This document shows positions 1 through 6,741 of a stretch of 8,974 nt of DNA, one piece after another. Location of the stretch: NCBI GenBank assembly GCA_910588755.1, contig CAJUQZ010000159.1, positions 1-8,974 of the forward strand, read 5' to 3'. The notes beneath the pieces are model-generated. The model did no database searches and was not told the DNA's origin. It saw nothing but the letters and a program-made list of their open reading frames with translations. This DNA is from an uncultured Lachnospiraceae bacterium (GTDB taxonomy: Bacteria; Bacillota; Clostridia; Lachnospirales; Lachnospiraceae). Every line of letters starts with the position of its first letter. The stretch's first letter is position 1. The position numbers and the translations under genes were made by a program.

Positions 1-2194
1 GCTTTATCTCGCCCTGAATCACGCGGTCAATCTCCCTTGCGCCAAACTCCGTTGTGATTCCCTTCTTTTTCAGCAGCTTTTTCGCCGCTGTGTCAACCGA
101 CAGCTCCACCTTTTTTTGCAGGAGCATTTTTTGCAGCTCCCCGAGCTTCTTCCCTGTAATCTGTCCGGCCATCGCATCATCCATACCGTGGAACACGACA
201 ATCTTGTTCAGGCGGTTGCGAAATTCCGGCTGGAAAATGCGCTTTACCTCCTCCATAATCACATCCGGCCTGACATCCTGTCCTGTAAAACCGATTCCGT
301 GTTTCCCAATCCGGCTGGCTCCCGCGTTGGAGGTCATTATGACAATGACGTTGCGGAAATCCGCCTTTCTGCCCTGATTGTCTGTCAGCGTGGCATAGTC
401 CATCACCTGGAGAAGTATGTTATAAATGTCCGGGTGCGCCTTTTCAATTTCATCGAGCAGCAGCACAGCATGGGGATTCTTGCGGATTTCCTCTGTCAAT
501 AGTCCGCCCTCCTCATAGCCGACATACCCGGCCGGCGAGCCAATCAGCTTTGCGACTGCATGTTTTTCGCCATACTCACTCATGTCGAAGCGAATCAACC
601 TCACGCCCAGTTCGTCCGCCAGACTTCTTGCAATCTCGGTCTTTCCGACACCCGTTGGCCCCACAAAGAGGAGGCTTGCCAGCGGCTTTCCTTCCTCCAG
701 AAGCCCCGCCCTTGAAAATTTTACCGCGTTGACCACCTGCGCGATTGCCTCGTCCTGCCCATACACACGGTTCATCAGCCGCTTTTCAAGCGTTGCAAGC
801 GTCTCAAGCTCATCATGCTCCACCACCTGTTTTGGAATCTGGCAGGTTTTAGACAGAAGTGCATCAATCAGATCCTTCCCGACAGTCTGCGTCTTCTGTG
901 GCAGCGGGTGCAGACGGCGGTATGCGCCCGCCTCGTCGATTAAGTCGATCGCCTTGTCCGGCAGATAGCGCTCGTTGATATACTTCGCACTCATGCTGAC
1001 CGCGTACGCAATCACGCCCTTTTTGTAAGTCACTCCGTGAAATTTCTCATAGCCCTTCTTCAATCCTTCCAAGATGCGCGTAGCGTCCTCCAGATCAGGC
1101 TCCTTAATGTCAATATTCTGAAAACGCCGCACCAGGCTTTTGCTTTTCTCAAGATGCTTCTTGTACTCCTCATAGGTTGTCGCCCCGATAAAACGTACAT
1201 TTCCGGCTGCCAGATAGGGCTTTAACATGTTTGAGATATCAAAGGCGCCCCCGTTCACCGCACCGGCCCCGACAATATTATGAATCTCGTCAATGTATAC
1301 AATCGGCTTCTCCTCGCGGCTGATGCTGTCCATAACCCGCTTAAAACGTTTCTCAAAATCCCCCCGAAACTGTGTCCCTGCAATCAGGCTTCCAAGGTCG
1401 AGTGCAAAAATCTTTGCATTTTTCAGCGGCTCCGGAACCTCACCCGCCTCGATCAGTCTGGCAAGACCATAGGTGATTGCCGTCTTTCCAACGCCTGGTT
1501 CACCGATATGCAGCGGATTGTTCTTGTCCTTGCGACACAGTATCTGCATCGTGCGCTCCAGCTCCTCCTCCCTGCCAATCAGCGGGTTGACACTGTCCAG
1601 CGCATCACCCAGGCAGACGGCAAACTGCTGCCATACTTTGTCTGTCTTTTCCTCCTGTGCGTCCCCTGTCAGGACGTCCGCCTCGCCAGCCGTCTCCCTA
1701 GCCGCGCTTTGCCCTCTTCCAGAAGCCCCATTCTCTGCGGAAAGCTCCTCATACAATACTGTCATCTGCTGCAAAAGCTCAGCATGCTCAATCCCCTGCA
1801 GTTGCATGTAATAGACAGCATAGCTCTCCTCCAGCTCAAACATGGCATGAATAATGTGCATCAGGCCGACGACATTTTTTCCGCTGCCCTGTGCCGACTG
1901 CCAAGCAAAGGACAGCATCGTTCCCATTCCGGCTGAAAACTCTGGGTTCTGGTCTTTACTTTCATACGTATTTTCATCCGCACTGACAGAAACCATATAT
2001 TGATTGAAGTATCCCTCCAGCTGACTAGACAGCTTCAAAATGTCTCCGCCACAGTCCTCAAACGCCTCCGCAAAAATGTCATTGTCACATATGACATACA
2101 GCACTAGCTCCGGCGTCACAAGCTCATAATGTCTGTTCTTTGCCAGAAGCACCACGGAATGAATGATTTCCGCCACCTCTCTTGTTACCTGCAT
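1..2194 (-). CDS. clpA: ATP-dependent Clp protease ATP-binding subunit ClpA (3' end cut by window edge)
   Basis: AAA+ unfoldase that feeds substrates into the ClpP peptidase in the cytoplasm. The frame is open from ATG at 2194 to the window edge, 731 codons with no stop or frameshift. An N-domain (about residues 1-145) resembles the ClpA helical N-domain and is followed by a low-complexity linker (about 150-200). The first AAA+ module begins at NPLIGREEELER and has Walker A GEPGVGKT (231-238), Walker B with D302/E303 and pore motif QFRGDFEKR. The second has Walker A GPTGVGKT (512-519), Walker B LLLDEIEKAH (D581/E582) and pore motif GYVGYEEGG. An IGF tripeptide (634-636) matches the ClpP-docking loop. 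Absence of a UVR-type middle domain, plus clpS next door, favours ClpA over ClpC. GGAGG lies 6 bases before the start. By comparison with E. coli ClpA only the last 40-50 residues are missing. Confidence 0.96.
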   Translation of the reverse strand, partial: MQVTREVAEIIHSVVLLAKNRHYELVTPELVLYVICDNDIFAEAFEDCGGDILKLSSQLEGYFNQYMVSVSADENTYESKDQNPEFSAGMGTMLSFAWQSAQGSGKNVVGLMHIIHAMFELEESYAVYYMQLQGIEHAELLQQMTVLYEELSAENGASGRGQSAARETAGEADVLTGDAQEEKTDKVWQQFAVCLGDALDSVNPLIGREEELERTMQILCRKDKNNPLHIGEPGVGKTAITYGLARLIEAGEVPEPLKNAKIFALDLGSLIAGTQFRGDFEKRFKRVMDSISREEKPIVYIDEIHNIVGAGAVNGGAFDISNMLKPYLAAGNVRFIGATTYEEYKKHLEKSKSLVRRFQNIDIKEPDLEDATRILEGLKKGYEKFHGVTYKKGVIAYAVSMSAKYINERYLPDKAIDLIDEAGAYRRLHPLPQKTQTVGKDLIDALLSKTCQIPKQVVEHDELETLATLEKRLMNRVYGQDEAIAQVVNAVKFSRAGLLEEGKPLASLLFVGPTGVGKTEIARSLADELGVRLIRFDMSEYGEKHAVAKLIGSPAGYVGYEEGGLLTEEIRKNPHAVLLLDEIEKAHPDIYNILLQVMDYATLTDNQGRKADFRNVIVIMTSNAGASRIGKHGIGFTGQDVRPDVIMEEVKRIFQPEFRNRLNKIVVFHGMDDAMAGQITGKKLGELQKMLLQKKVELSVDTAAKKLLKKKGITTEFGAREIDRVIQGEIK

Positions 2195-2200
2195 AAATAT

Positions 2201-2205
2201 CCTCC
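2201..2205 (-). promoter_or_regulatory. Ribosome binding site of clpA
   Basis: GGAGG on the minus strand, six bases before the clpA ATG, within the 27-base gap after the clpS stop. It fixes the clpA start, since this gene is not closed inside the window. Confidence 0.85.
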
Positions 2206-2221
2206 ATATGATTCTATATCC

Positions 2222-2515
2222 CTACTCTAAAGTCATCCGAAACGGAAACCCTTCTGCCTTTGCGCGGGCGGCTGCCGTCTGAACCTTTGACACGGCAATG
2301 TCATACGGATATGAGCCCACCACAGCCTTCCCCACCTCGTGCACTAGCAACATCAGCCGCTCTGCCTCCATCTCGTCCTTATGAAAAATATCCCGCAATA
2401 TGTCAACCACAAAATCCATCGTGGTAAAATCATCGTTGTGCATGATCACCTTGTACTGCTTGGGCTCCCGCACCCCGACGCGGGTACTCTCCCTTGTCTC
2501 TCCCTGTATAGCCAT
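2222..2515 (-). CDS. clpS: ATP-dependent Clp protease adaptor ClpS
   Basis: Small cytoplasmic adaptor that binds N-terminal destabilising residues (N-degrons) and hands the substrate to the ClpA N-domain. From the start chosen here it is 97 residues, close to the usual ClpS length. The core begins at YKVIMHNDDFTTM and continues to the C-terminal FPFRMTLE. Residues known to line the N-degron pocket are present: N27, D28, D29, T31, the gate methionine M33, and H59 in LVHEVGKAVVG. The short N-terminal extension before the fold is normal for the family. An upstream in-frame ATG at 2530 abuts the VWA stop codon and would add five residues, but the ATG at 2515 has GGGAGAG six bases upstream while the first has only a weak AAGAAG. 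It lies between the VWA gene and clpA on the same strand, so translational coupling to the VWA gene is likely. Confidence 0.95.
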   Translation of the reverse strand: MAIQGETRESTRVGVREPKQYKVIMHNDDFTTMDFVVDILRDIFHKDEMEAERLMLLVHEVGKAVVGSYPYDIAVSKVQTAAARAKAEGFPFRMTLE

Positions 2516-2521
2516 CCTGTA

Positions 2522-2528
2522 CTCTCCC
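2522..2528 (-). promoter_or_regulatory. Ribosome binding site supporting the inner clpS start
   Basis: GGGAGAG with a six-base spacer before ATG 2515. It overlaps the alternative upstream ATG at 2530 and decides the start choice in favour of 2515. Confidence 0.65.
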
Positions 2529-2530
2529 AT

Positions 2531-3712
2531 TTAATGCTTCTTAGTGTTTTTCTCAAACTGCGACAAATCCTGACCTTTTAATGCCTTCTCAAGCAATTCA
2601 GGCAAAAGCTGCGGGGTACATGCAAAACATGGCACGCCAAGTCCCGCCAGCTTCTGGGCCATCTGTGTGTCATAGTAAGGTTTGCCCCCGTCTGCGATCG
2701 CAAGGAGACTGATCACTGTCACACCGGACTCCTTCATTTCACCAATCCGCCGCAACATCCCGGCCCTGTTTCCCCACTCCTCCAGGTCGGATATCAGGAA
2801 AAACAATGTCTTAGCCGGATTCTCAATAAACTGTTCACAGTAGGCGAGCGACTTATTGATATCCGTTCCGCCTCCGAGCTGAAACCCAAACAGCAGATCA
2901 ACCGGATCATCACTCTTTTCTGTCAAGTCCACAATGTTTGTGTCAAACGCCACCACTCTCGTCCTGATACTTGCCATACTTGCCAGAATACAGCTGATAA
3001 TCGAAGAATAAATGACCGATTCACCCATCGAACCACTCTGGTCAATGTCAAGTATGATGGTCCACTTGTTTGCCGCTGTTGTACTCGTACGGTCAAAAAA
3101 GTAAAAATGCTCTGGCACGATCGTTCCCAGTTCAGGATTATAGTGCTTTAAATTGCGGCTGATCGTCATTCTGTAATCCATTGCAGACGCAGATGGAATC
3201 GGTGAATGCTTTTTCTTGTTGACTGCCGCGGTCACTGCGCGCCGGATATCCTGTTCCAAAAGCTTATTGATCTCCTCCACAATCTTCTTGATAAATTCGC
3301 GGACACTCTCCTTGGAGCGCTTGGGTATCTGGTCCTTCAGCGTCAGGATTGTTGATGCCAGATTGATGTCCGGTTCCATATTTTCCAGAAGCTCCGGCTC
3401 AAACAGCAGCTGTTTTAACCCGCAGCGCGTCACCGCGTCATTCTGGACCACTGTCACCAGCTCCTTGTCAAACAGCGTCCGCACATCGCCAAGCCAGCGG
3501 CTGATTTGTGGGTTTGACGGCCCGCTGCCGCCGCCACGTCCGCCGCCTTGACCAAAACCACCCGCCTCTGTCCGGTTATAGATGGAAGCCAGCGCCTGAT
3601 CCATCAGGTCCTGCTCCTGCGTCAGCGCCAGATCTGTCATTCCCGACAGACGTTTGTCGCTCTCCTGCCCCAGAATCAGCCGCCAACGGGTTATCTGTTC
3701 TTTCACTTCCAT
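2531..3712 (-). CDS. VWA domain-containing protein (CoxE/YehP-like) partner of the MoxR ATPase
   Basis: A 393-residue soluble protein with no signal peptide or membrane segment. The N-terminal half (1-200) is largely helical with a glycine-rich stretch at 51-64, probably a flexible linker. The C-terminal half is a von Willebrand factor A domain beginning near KWTIILDID. The metal-ion-dependent adhesion site is complete: DQSGS (D224, S226, S228), T283 in GGGTD, and D309 in LISDLEE. In MoxR/VWA systems the VWA protein is the metal-dependent adaptor linking the AAA+ ATPase to its target. Architecture and context match E. coli YehP. The start is well supported by AGGAGG six bases upstream. A PIN toxin-antitoxin pair separates it from the DUF5682 gene, and clpS follows without a gap, so it is probably the operon member that couples the two halves of the locus. 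Confidence 0.9.
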   Translation of the reverse strand: MEVKEQITRWRLILGQESDKRLSGMTDLALTQEQDLMDQALASIYNRTEAGGFGQGGGRGGGSGPSNPQISRWLGDVRTLFDKELVTVVQNDAVTRCGLKQLLFEPELLENMEPDINLASTILTLKDQIPKRSKESVREFIKKIVEEINKLLEQDIRRAVTAAVNKKKHSPIPSASAMDYRMTISRNLKHYNPELGTIVPEHFYFFDRTSTTAANKWTIILDIDQSGSMGESVIYSSIISCILASMASIRTRVVAFDTNIVDLTEKSDDPVDLLFGFQLGGGTDINKSLAYCEQFIENPAKTLFFLISDLEEWGNRAGMLRRIGEMKESGVTVISLLAIADGGKPYYDTQMAQKLAGLGVPCFACTPQLLPELLEKALKGQDLSQFEKNTKKH

Positions 3713-3718
3713 ATGAAT

Positions 3719-3724
3719 CCTCCT
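3719..3724 (-). promoter_or_regulatory. Ribosome binding site of the VWA gene
   Basis: Consensus AGGAGG six bases before ATG 3712. The VWA gene keeps its own strong initiation signal, so the cassette upstream need not block its translation. Confidence 0.85.
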
Positions 3725-3741
3725 CGCTTCCTAATATTTCC

Positions 3742-3749
3742 CCTCATTT
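3742..3749. repeat. Left copy of 8-bp direct repeat bracketing the toxin-antitoxin cassette
   Basis: CCTCATTT on the plus strand, between the PIN toxin stop and the VWA ribosome binding site. The same eight bases in the same orientation recur at 4396-4403 on the other side of the cassette. It could be a target-site or recombination scar, or chance. Confidence 0.45.
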
Positions 3750-3757
3750 GACTGCCG

Positions 3758-4162
3758 CTACGATACGATTTCCCCCGGAGTCCATACTTTTATTTCTGAC
3801 CTTTTATAGTCTCTGGGATTCCGGGTTATAATCCCATCCATTTCCTGCAGCAGGGCAACCGAATATTGTACTGAATCTTCGAAATCCACCCATGACAATG
3901 CAAGTGCTTTTTTGATCTCATCATCCGAAACACCTGCAATCAAAACGATTTTTAACAACTTTACTATAAGACTTTGAACTTCTGTCTTATCCCTCAAAGC
4001 CTGATATGCAATATAATATATATCTGTGATTGCCGATGCTGAAACATATAGCTCTGTATCTTCCTGTCTCGCCAAAGTCAATACTTTGGCACAGCTTTTA
4101 TAAAAAGATTCCCTCTTTAAAAGAACATCAAGGATAACATTGGTATCAATCAGATATTTCAT
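3758..4162 (-). CDS. PIN-domain toxin of a type II toxin-antitoxin pair (VapC-like ribonuclease)
   Basis: A 134-residue PIN-domain protein, typical VapC-like length. PIN toxins are metal-dependent endoribonucleases that cleave tRNA, rRNA or mRNA; the RNA target here cannot be told. It opens with MKYLIDTNVILD, the classic first PIN motif with D6. Further candidate acidic ligands are D47 in ITDIYY and E95/D96 in DFEDSVQ. The closing IITRNPRDYK (N115, D118) matches the usual ITRN-x-DF motif. All expected catalytic acidic positions appear present, so it is probably active. An upstream ATG at 4180 would add MRGLKN, but the PIN fold starts exactly at the inner methionine and GAGAGG lies ten bases before it. 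The gene overlaps the antitoxin 3' end by 17 bases, implying coupled translation. Its low GC contrasts with neighbouring genes and points to transfer. Confidence 0.9.
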   Translation of the reverse strand: MKYLIDTNVILDVLLKRESFYKSCAKVLTLARQEDTELYVSASAITDIYYIAYQALRDKTEVQSLIVKLLKIVLIAGVSDDEIKKALALSWVDFEDSVQYSVALLQEMDGIITRNPRDYKRSEIKVWTPGEIVS

Positions 4163-4388
4163 ATTTTTTAAGCCTCTCATTCCTGTATTCTTCTAATGTT
4201 TTGCCTGTATCTGGAATAGCGCCAATCAGCGAAGCCACTATCGCATCGACATCAACTTGTTCCTCATTTGTTTTCTGCCTTTCTGTTTTTTTCTTTTTAG
4301 TATCGACTAAAAATTCAATGAAAGAAACAACTTTATCATAATCCTTTTCATCAAGAATTGCCAATAAAGAATCTATATTTTTCTGCAT
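4146..4388 (-). CDS. Antitoxin partner of the PIN-domain toxin
   Basis: An 80-residue, strongly charged protein directly upstream of and overlapping the PIN toxin gene, the standard antitoxin-first arrangement. The N-terminal part (about 1-35, with YDKVVSFIEFLVDTKKKK) looks helical and ends in a lysine cluster. The C-terminal segment PDTGKTLEEYRNERLKKYE is the kind of tail that wraps around and inhibits the PIN toxin in Clostridia pairs. I do not recognise a named DNA-binding fold (no clear RHH, AbrB or HTH signature), so autorepression is assumed only by analogy. GAGG lies seven bases before the ATG. AT-rich like the toxin: the 60 bases at 4261-4320 count 17 G+C. Identity as an antitoxin rests mainly on size, overlap and partner. 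Confidence 0.82.
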   Translation of the reverse strand: MQKNIDSLLAILDEKDYDKVVSFIEFLVDTKKKKTERQKTNEEQVDVDAIVASLIGAIPDTGKTLEEYRNERLKKYEISD

Positions 4389-4395
4389 CCTTCTT

Positions 4396-4403
4396 CCTCA
4401 TTT
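4396..4403. repeat. Right copy of 8-bp direct repeat bracketing the toxin-antitoxin cassette
   Basis: CCTCATTT on the plus strand, between the DUF5682 stop codon and the antitoxin start. The complementary strand includes GAGG, which serves as the antitoxin ribosome binding site. Matches 3742-3749 exactly and in direct orientation. Confidence 0.45.
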
Positions 4404-4412
4404 CCATATAGC

Positions 4413-6677
4413 TTAAAAATCAAAGTCAAAATCGTCCAGGCCCTCGATCATCTGCTGCGCGCTCTCGTCGAGCACGGCATTCACCACCTCGCTGACCTCC
4501 TGTCCGTTAAGTCCGAGAAGCTCACCGAGATTTTCCGCAATCTGGTCCTTCTCCGCCGCCGAAAAATCAGCAAATGCACGGCGCAGGAACACCAGTGCGC
4601 GCTTGAACTCCTCGTCGTCCAGCGTGACAAGATAATCGTTCAGGCTCTCCCACAGGGACAGTCTTGCAATCAGCGCATACCTGTTCTTCATCGCCAGACC
4701 CTCAAACCAGCCAGCCCCCAAATCTGCGGGGATACCCTTTGACAGACGCCTCGACACCTCCGTCCGAAGCTGCTTGGTGTCCATACTGCCGCGCTCTAAC
4801 AGAATCGCCGCCGCAAACCCCGACAGCTTGGTGTTCAGATCGTCCCGCTCTGAAATACTGTCAAGCACCCTAATCCATTCCGTATGATCAAGAAAGGCGT
4901 GCGCCAATTCTGCGCTGTTTAGCTGCTCCATCGCTGTGATGATCACCTTGCTTGCCGCGTCGTCGCACACACAGGCTGCTTCCAGGATCAGACAGGCCCT
5001 GTAAAACAATTGCTGTAATATCGGCTCTAGAGGTGTAGCGTTAATCCGGCGGATATTTCCATACTGGATAACAACCGAAAGCCGCTGTGCCGTCTTAGCC
5101 AGGTCCTCAACCGAAGCTACATCGACTGCCATTTTCTGCAATGCCGCCGTCGCATAGCCGACCGCGCTCTCCATGCCGCAACAGCAGGCATCCTCTATAA
5201 CAAGCACAATGTCTCCCATCGTGCCTGCACCCTCTACGCGCTCCTTCATGGCAAAAGAAGCCGCGCCCTCGACCGTGTCACCCTTTAGCGCCGACTCTAC
5301 CAGCTCGATTTCCGCCTCCGGCGTCCACCGTGCCACCCAGTGTTCAGACCATGTCGCATTGTCCTGACTGACAGCCTGCTGCTGTGCAAAGCTCACACTG
5401 ATAACACGGAGCCTATGCAGGAAAAAGGAGCGGTACAGGTCCATAAAAGCGGACTTTTCTGAACTGACACGCCTGTTCTCGCGCAGGTCAAGCATCAGGT
5501 CCTGCGCTGTGATATCGCGATATTTCTCAAGCTTTAAGTCCTTTAGCTGTCTGTAGAAATCCTCCTGGATACTGGTACGGCTCACGCCGTCTGGCAGTGC
5601 CCCAATCGCCGTCCCAATCTCCGTATCTGCTGTCGCAAGGATAATATTGGACACTCTTCCCTCGCCAAGACACGTCTCTGCCGCATCGCGCAGGTCGCGC
5701 AGCGACGCAATCGTCCCGCCCCGAAGCTGCGCCAAGGACATCGCAAGTCTGACTGCCTCGATTACTGAAGCAGACGAGACCGGATTGCCTTTTCCGCGCT
5801 GGTATGTGGCAAGCCGGATCAGATAGCTGTAGACGGCATACATCGGCTCTCCCCTGTTCAACCCTTCCCACAAAAGTGCATAGTAGGCGGGCGCCTTGTT
5901 TCCAGCGCCGTATCCTGCCCTCGTTGAAAGACGGTAATATGAATACGGCATCAGGGTATGATTTGCCTCCACCTTTGGTATTTTTGAAAGCTCCACATCA
6001 TCGTCCTGCCAACTTTTTAACCCTTCCACATGGTAGGAGCCTGTCACCACGACAATATCCTCCGGCTCAACGCCATCGTCCACGGCCTTCCTGATCTGCC
6101 AGCGCATGTACGCCTCTCGCAACACCGTTTCCGCCCAGTCATTTTCTTTTCCTTCCGTGAGGCTTCTGATGTTGGCGCCAAAACTGTTTGCCCCCAGATG
6201 ATAGGCTTCCATGCTGCCCGCCTGCTCCATGACGCGCTCCCAAAACGTGTCATGTCCGTCCTCACCGCTCTGCTGGTCAAGTTGTTCGTAGACACTTCTT
6301 CCAGCGTTGAGCCGCGCCTCCTCTCCCTCTGCCTCCTGCATACCATTTTCTGGTATCGCCAGAAAGGTCTCCGAGGGCAAATCCATAAAACGACACTCTA
6401 CATGGTGCTTATGGCACCACTGAATCGCCTGATACTCCGGCGAGTACTCTGCAAAGGGATACAGCACCGTGCGCACAGGCGCTTCCTTCGTGTAGGCAAG
6501 CACCGCAATCGGCGGTTTTGTCTCGGCACGCACCATGTCATTAAGCATATCCCCAAAATCACTTGGCCCCTCGACCAGTACCAGCTTTGGTTGCTTCTCG
6601 TCTAGAAATCCCCGCAGATAATACGCCCCGGCCGGCGACAAATGCCGTATTCCGAAAAAATTTGGATTATTATTCAT
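4413..6677 (-). CDS. DUF5682 family protein (YehM-like) of the MoxR/VWA island
   Basis: A large soluble protein of 754 residues from the start chosen here. The biochemical role is not established. Family hallmarks in order (numbering from this start): FGIRHLSPAGAYYL (about 7-20), LVLVEGPSDF (about 32-41), YPFAEYSPEYQAIQW (about 73-87), FMDLPS (about 97-102), VVVTGSYHVEGLK (about 209-221) and RAGYGAGNKAPAYY (about 253-266), then a long helical region with a conserved-looking RDLRDAAETCLGEG. The C-terminus is very acidic and aromatic (DDFDFDF). The GxRH, VxVEGP and GSYHxxG motifs recall the TraB/EreA/TIKI hydrolase-like fold, an inference from motif pattern. An upstream ATG at 6689 would add four residues, but GGGAG five bases before ATG 6677 favours the inner start. 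It follows the MoxR gene after a hairpin-bearing 60-base gap, as in E. coli yehL-yehM, and normally pairs with the VWA gene now lying beyond the toxin-antitoxin cassette. Confidence 0.88.
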   Translation of the reverse strand: MNNNPNFFGIRHLSPAGAYYLRGFLDEKQPKLVLVEGPSDFGDMLNDMVRAETKPPIAVLAYTKEAPVRTVLYPFAEYSPEYQAIQWCHKHHVECRFMDLPSETFLAIPENGMQEAEGEEARLNAGRSVYEQLDQQSGEDGHDTFWERVMEQAGSMEAYHLGANSFGANIRSLTEGKENDWAETVLREAYMRWQIRKAVDDGVEPEDIVVVTGSYHVEGLKSWQDDDVELSKIPKVEANHTLMPYSYYRLSTRAGYGAGNKAPAYYALLWEGLNRGEPMYAVYSYLIRLATYQRGKGNPVSSASVIEAVRLAMSLAQLRGGTIASLRDLRDAAETCLGEGRVSNIILATADTEIGTAIGALPDGVSRTSIQEDFYRQLKDLKLEKYRDITAQDLMLDLRENRRVSSEKSAFMDLYRSFFLHRLRVISVSFAQQQAVSQDNATWSEHWVARWTPEAEIELVESALKGDTVEGAASFAMKERVEGAGTMGDIVLVIEDACCCGMESAVGYATAALQKMAVDVASVEDLAKTAQRLSVVIQYGNIRRINATPLEPILQQLFYRACLILEAACVCDDAASKVIITAMEQLNSAELAHAFLDHTEWIRVLDSISERDDLNTKLSGFAAAILLERGSMDTKQLRTEVSRRLSKGIPADLGAGWFEGLAMKNRYALIARLSLWESLNDYLVTLDDEEFKRALVFLRRAFADFSAAEKDQIAENLGELLGLNGQEVSEVVNAVLDESAQQMIEGLDDFDFDF

Positions 6678-6682
6678 ACTAG

Positions 6683-6687
6683 CTCCC
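6683..6687 (-). promoter_or_regulatory. Ribosome binding site supporting the inner DUF5682 start
   Basis: GGGAG with a five-base spacer before ATG 6677. It overlaps the alternative ATG 6689 and sits four bases past the 3' arm of the hairpin at 6692-6707, so the folded hairpin would lie immediately upstream of the initiating ribosome. Confidence 0.6.
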
Positions 6688-6691
6688 ATCT

Positions 6692-6707
6692 GCCTGCTTT
6701 AGCAGGC
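6692..6707 (-). promoter_or_regulatory. Hairpin just upstream of the DUF5682 ribosome binding site
   Basis: Perfect 6-bp GC-rich inverted repeat GCCTGC / GCAGGC with a four-base loop. On the minus-strand transcript no U-tract follows, so it is not an intrinsic terminator. Its position suggests an RNA processing barrier or a modulator of translation start, an inference from location. Confidence 0.5.
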
Positions 6708-6722
6708 GTACAATTCAGGATG

Positions 6723-6741
6723 GTGAAATCTTTGATTTCAC
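6723..6741 (-). promoter_or_regulatory. Hairpin spanning the MoxR stop codon
   Basis: Perfect 8-bp inverted repeat GTGAAATC / GATTTCAC around a three-base loop. The MoxR gene TGA (6738-6740) lies inside one arm. No U-tract follows on the transcript, which argues against termination; a stabilising 3' structure or stop-codon-linked coupling is possible. Confidence 0.5.

Larger units (their letters stand above)
3758..4388 (-). other. Inserted low-GC toxin-antitoxin cassette within the operon
   Basis: The two overlapping genes form a compact unit between the DUF5682 and VWA genes, with 24 bases before it and 45 after. Sample counts show the contrast: 18 G+C of 60 at 3961-4020 and 17 of 60 at 4261-4320, versus 35 of 60 at 5641-5700 in the DUF5682 gene. 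No transposase or integrase accompanies it. Being co-oriented with the operon it would allow read-through into the VWA, clpS and clpA genes. Confidence 0.7.

Noticed and set aside
1280..1936. Long plus-strand open frame (218 codons) antisense to clpA
   Set aside because: It lies wholly within the well-supported clpA coding frame, has no ribosome binding site or recognisable domain, and reads as a GC-driven shadow.
3758..4388. Toxin-antitoxin pair as an insertion sequence or integron cassette
   Set aside because: No transposase, integrase, terminal inverted repeats or attC-like structure is visible; only a short direct repeat flanks it.
5527..5871. Minus-strand open frame inside the DUF5682 gene in another frame
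   Set aside because: Arg/Cys-rich composition typical of an out-of-frame translation; the overlapping real gene is continuous through it.
6030..6605. Plus-strand open frame (191 codons) antisense to the DUF5682 gene
   Set aside because: Opposes conserved DUF5682 motifs and has no recognisable protein features.
6692..6741. Intrinsic terminator between the MoxR and DUF5682 genes
   Set aside because: Both hairpins lack a following U-tract on the transcript and the downstream gene is co-directional and functionally linked.
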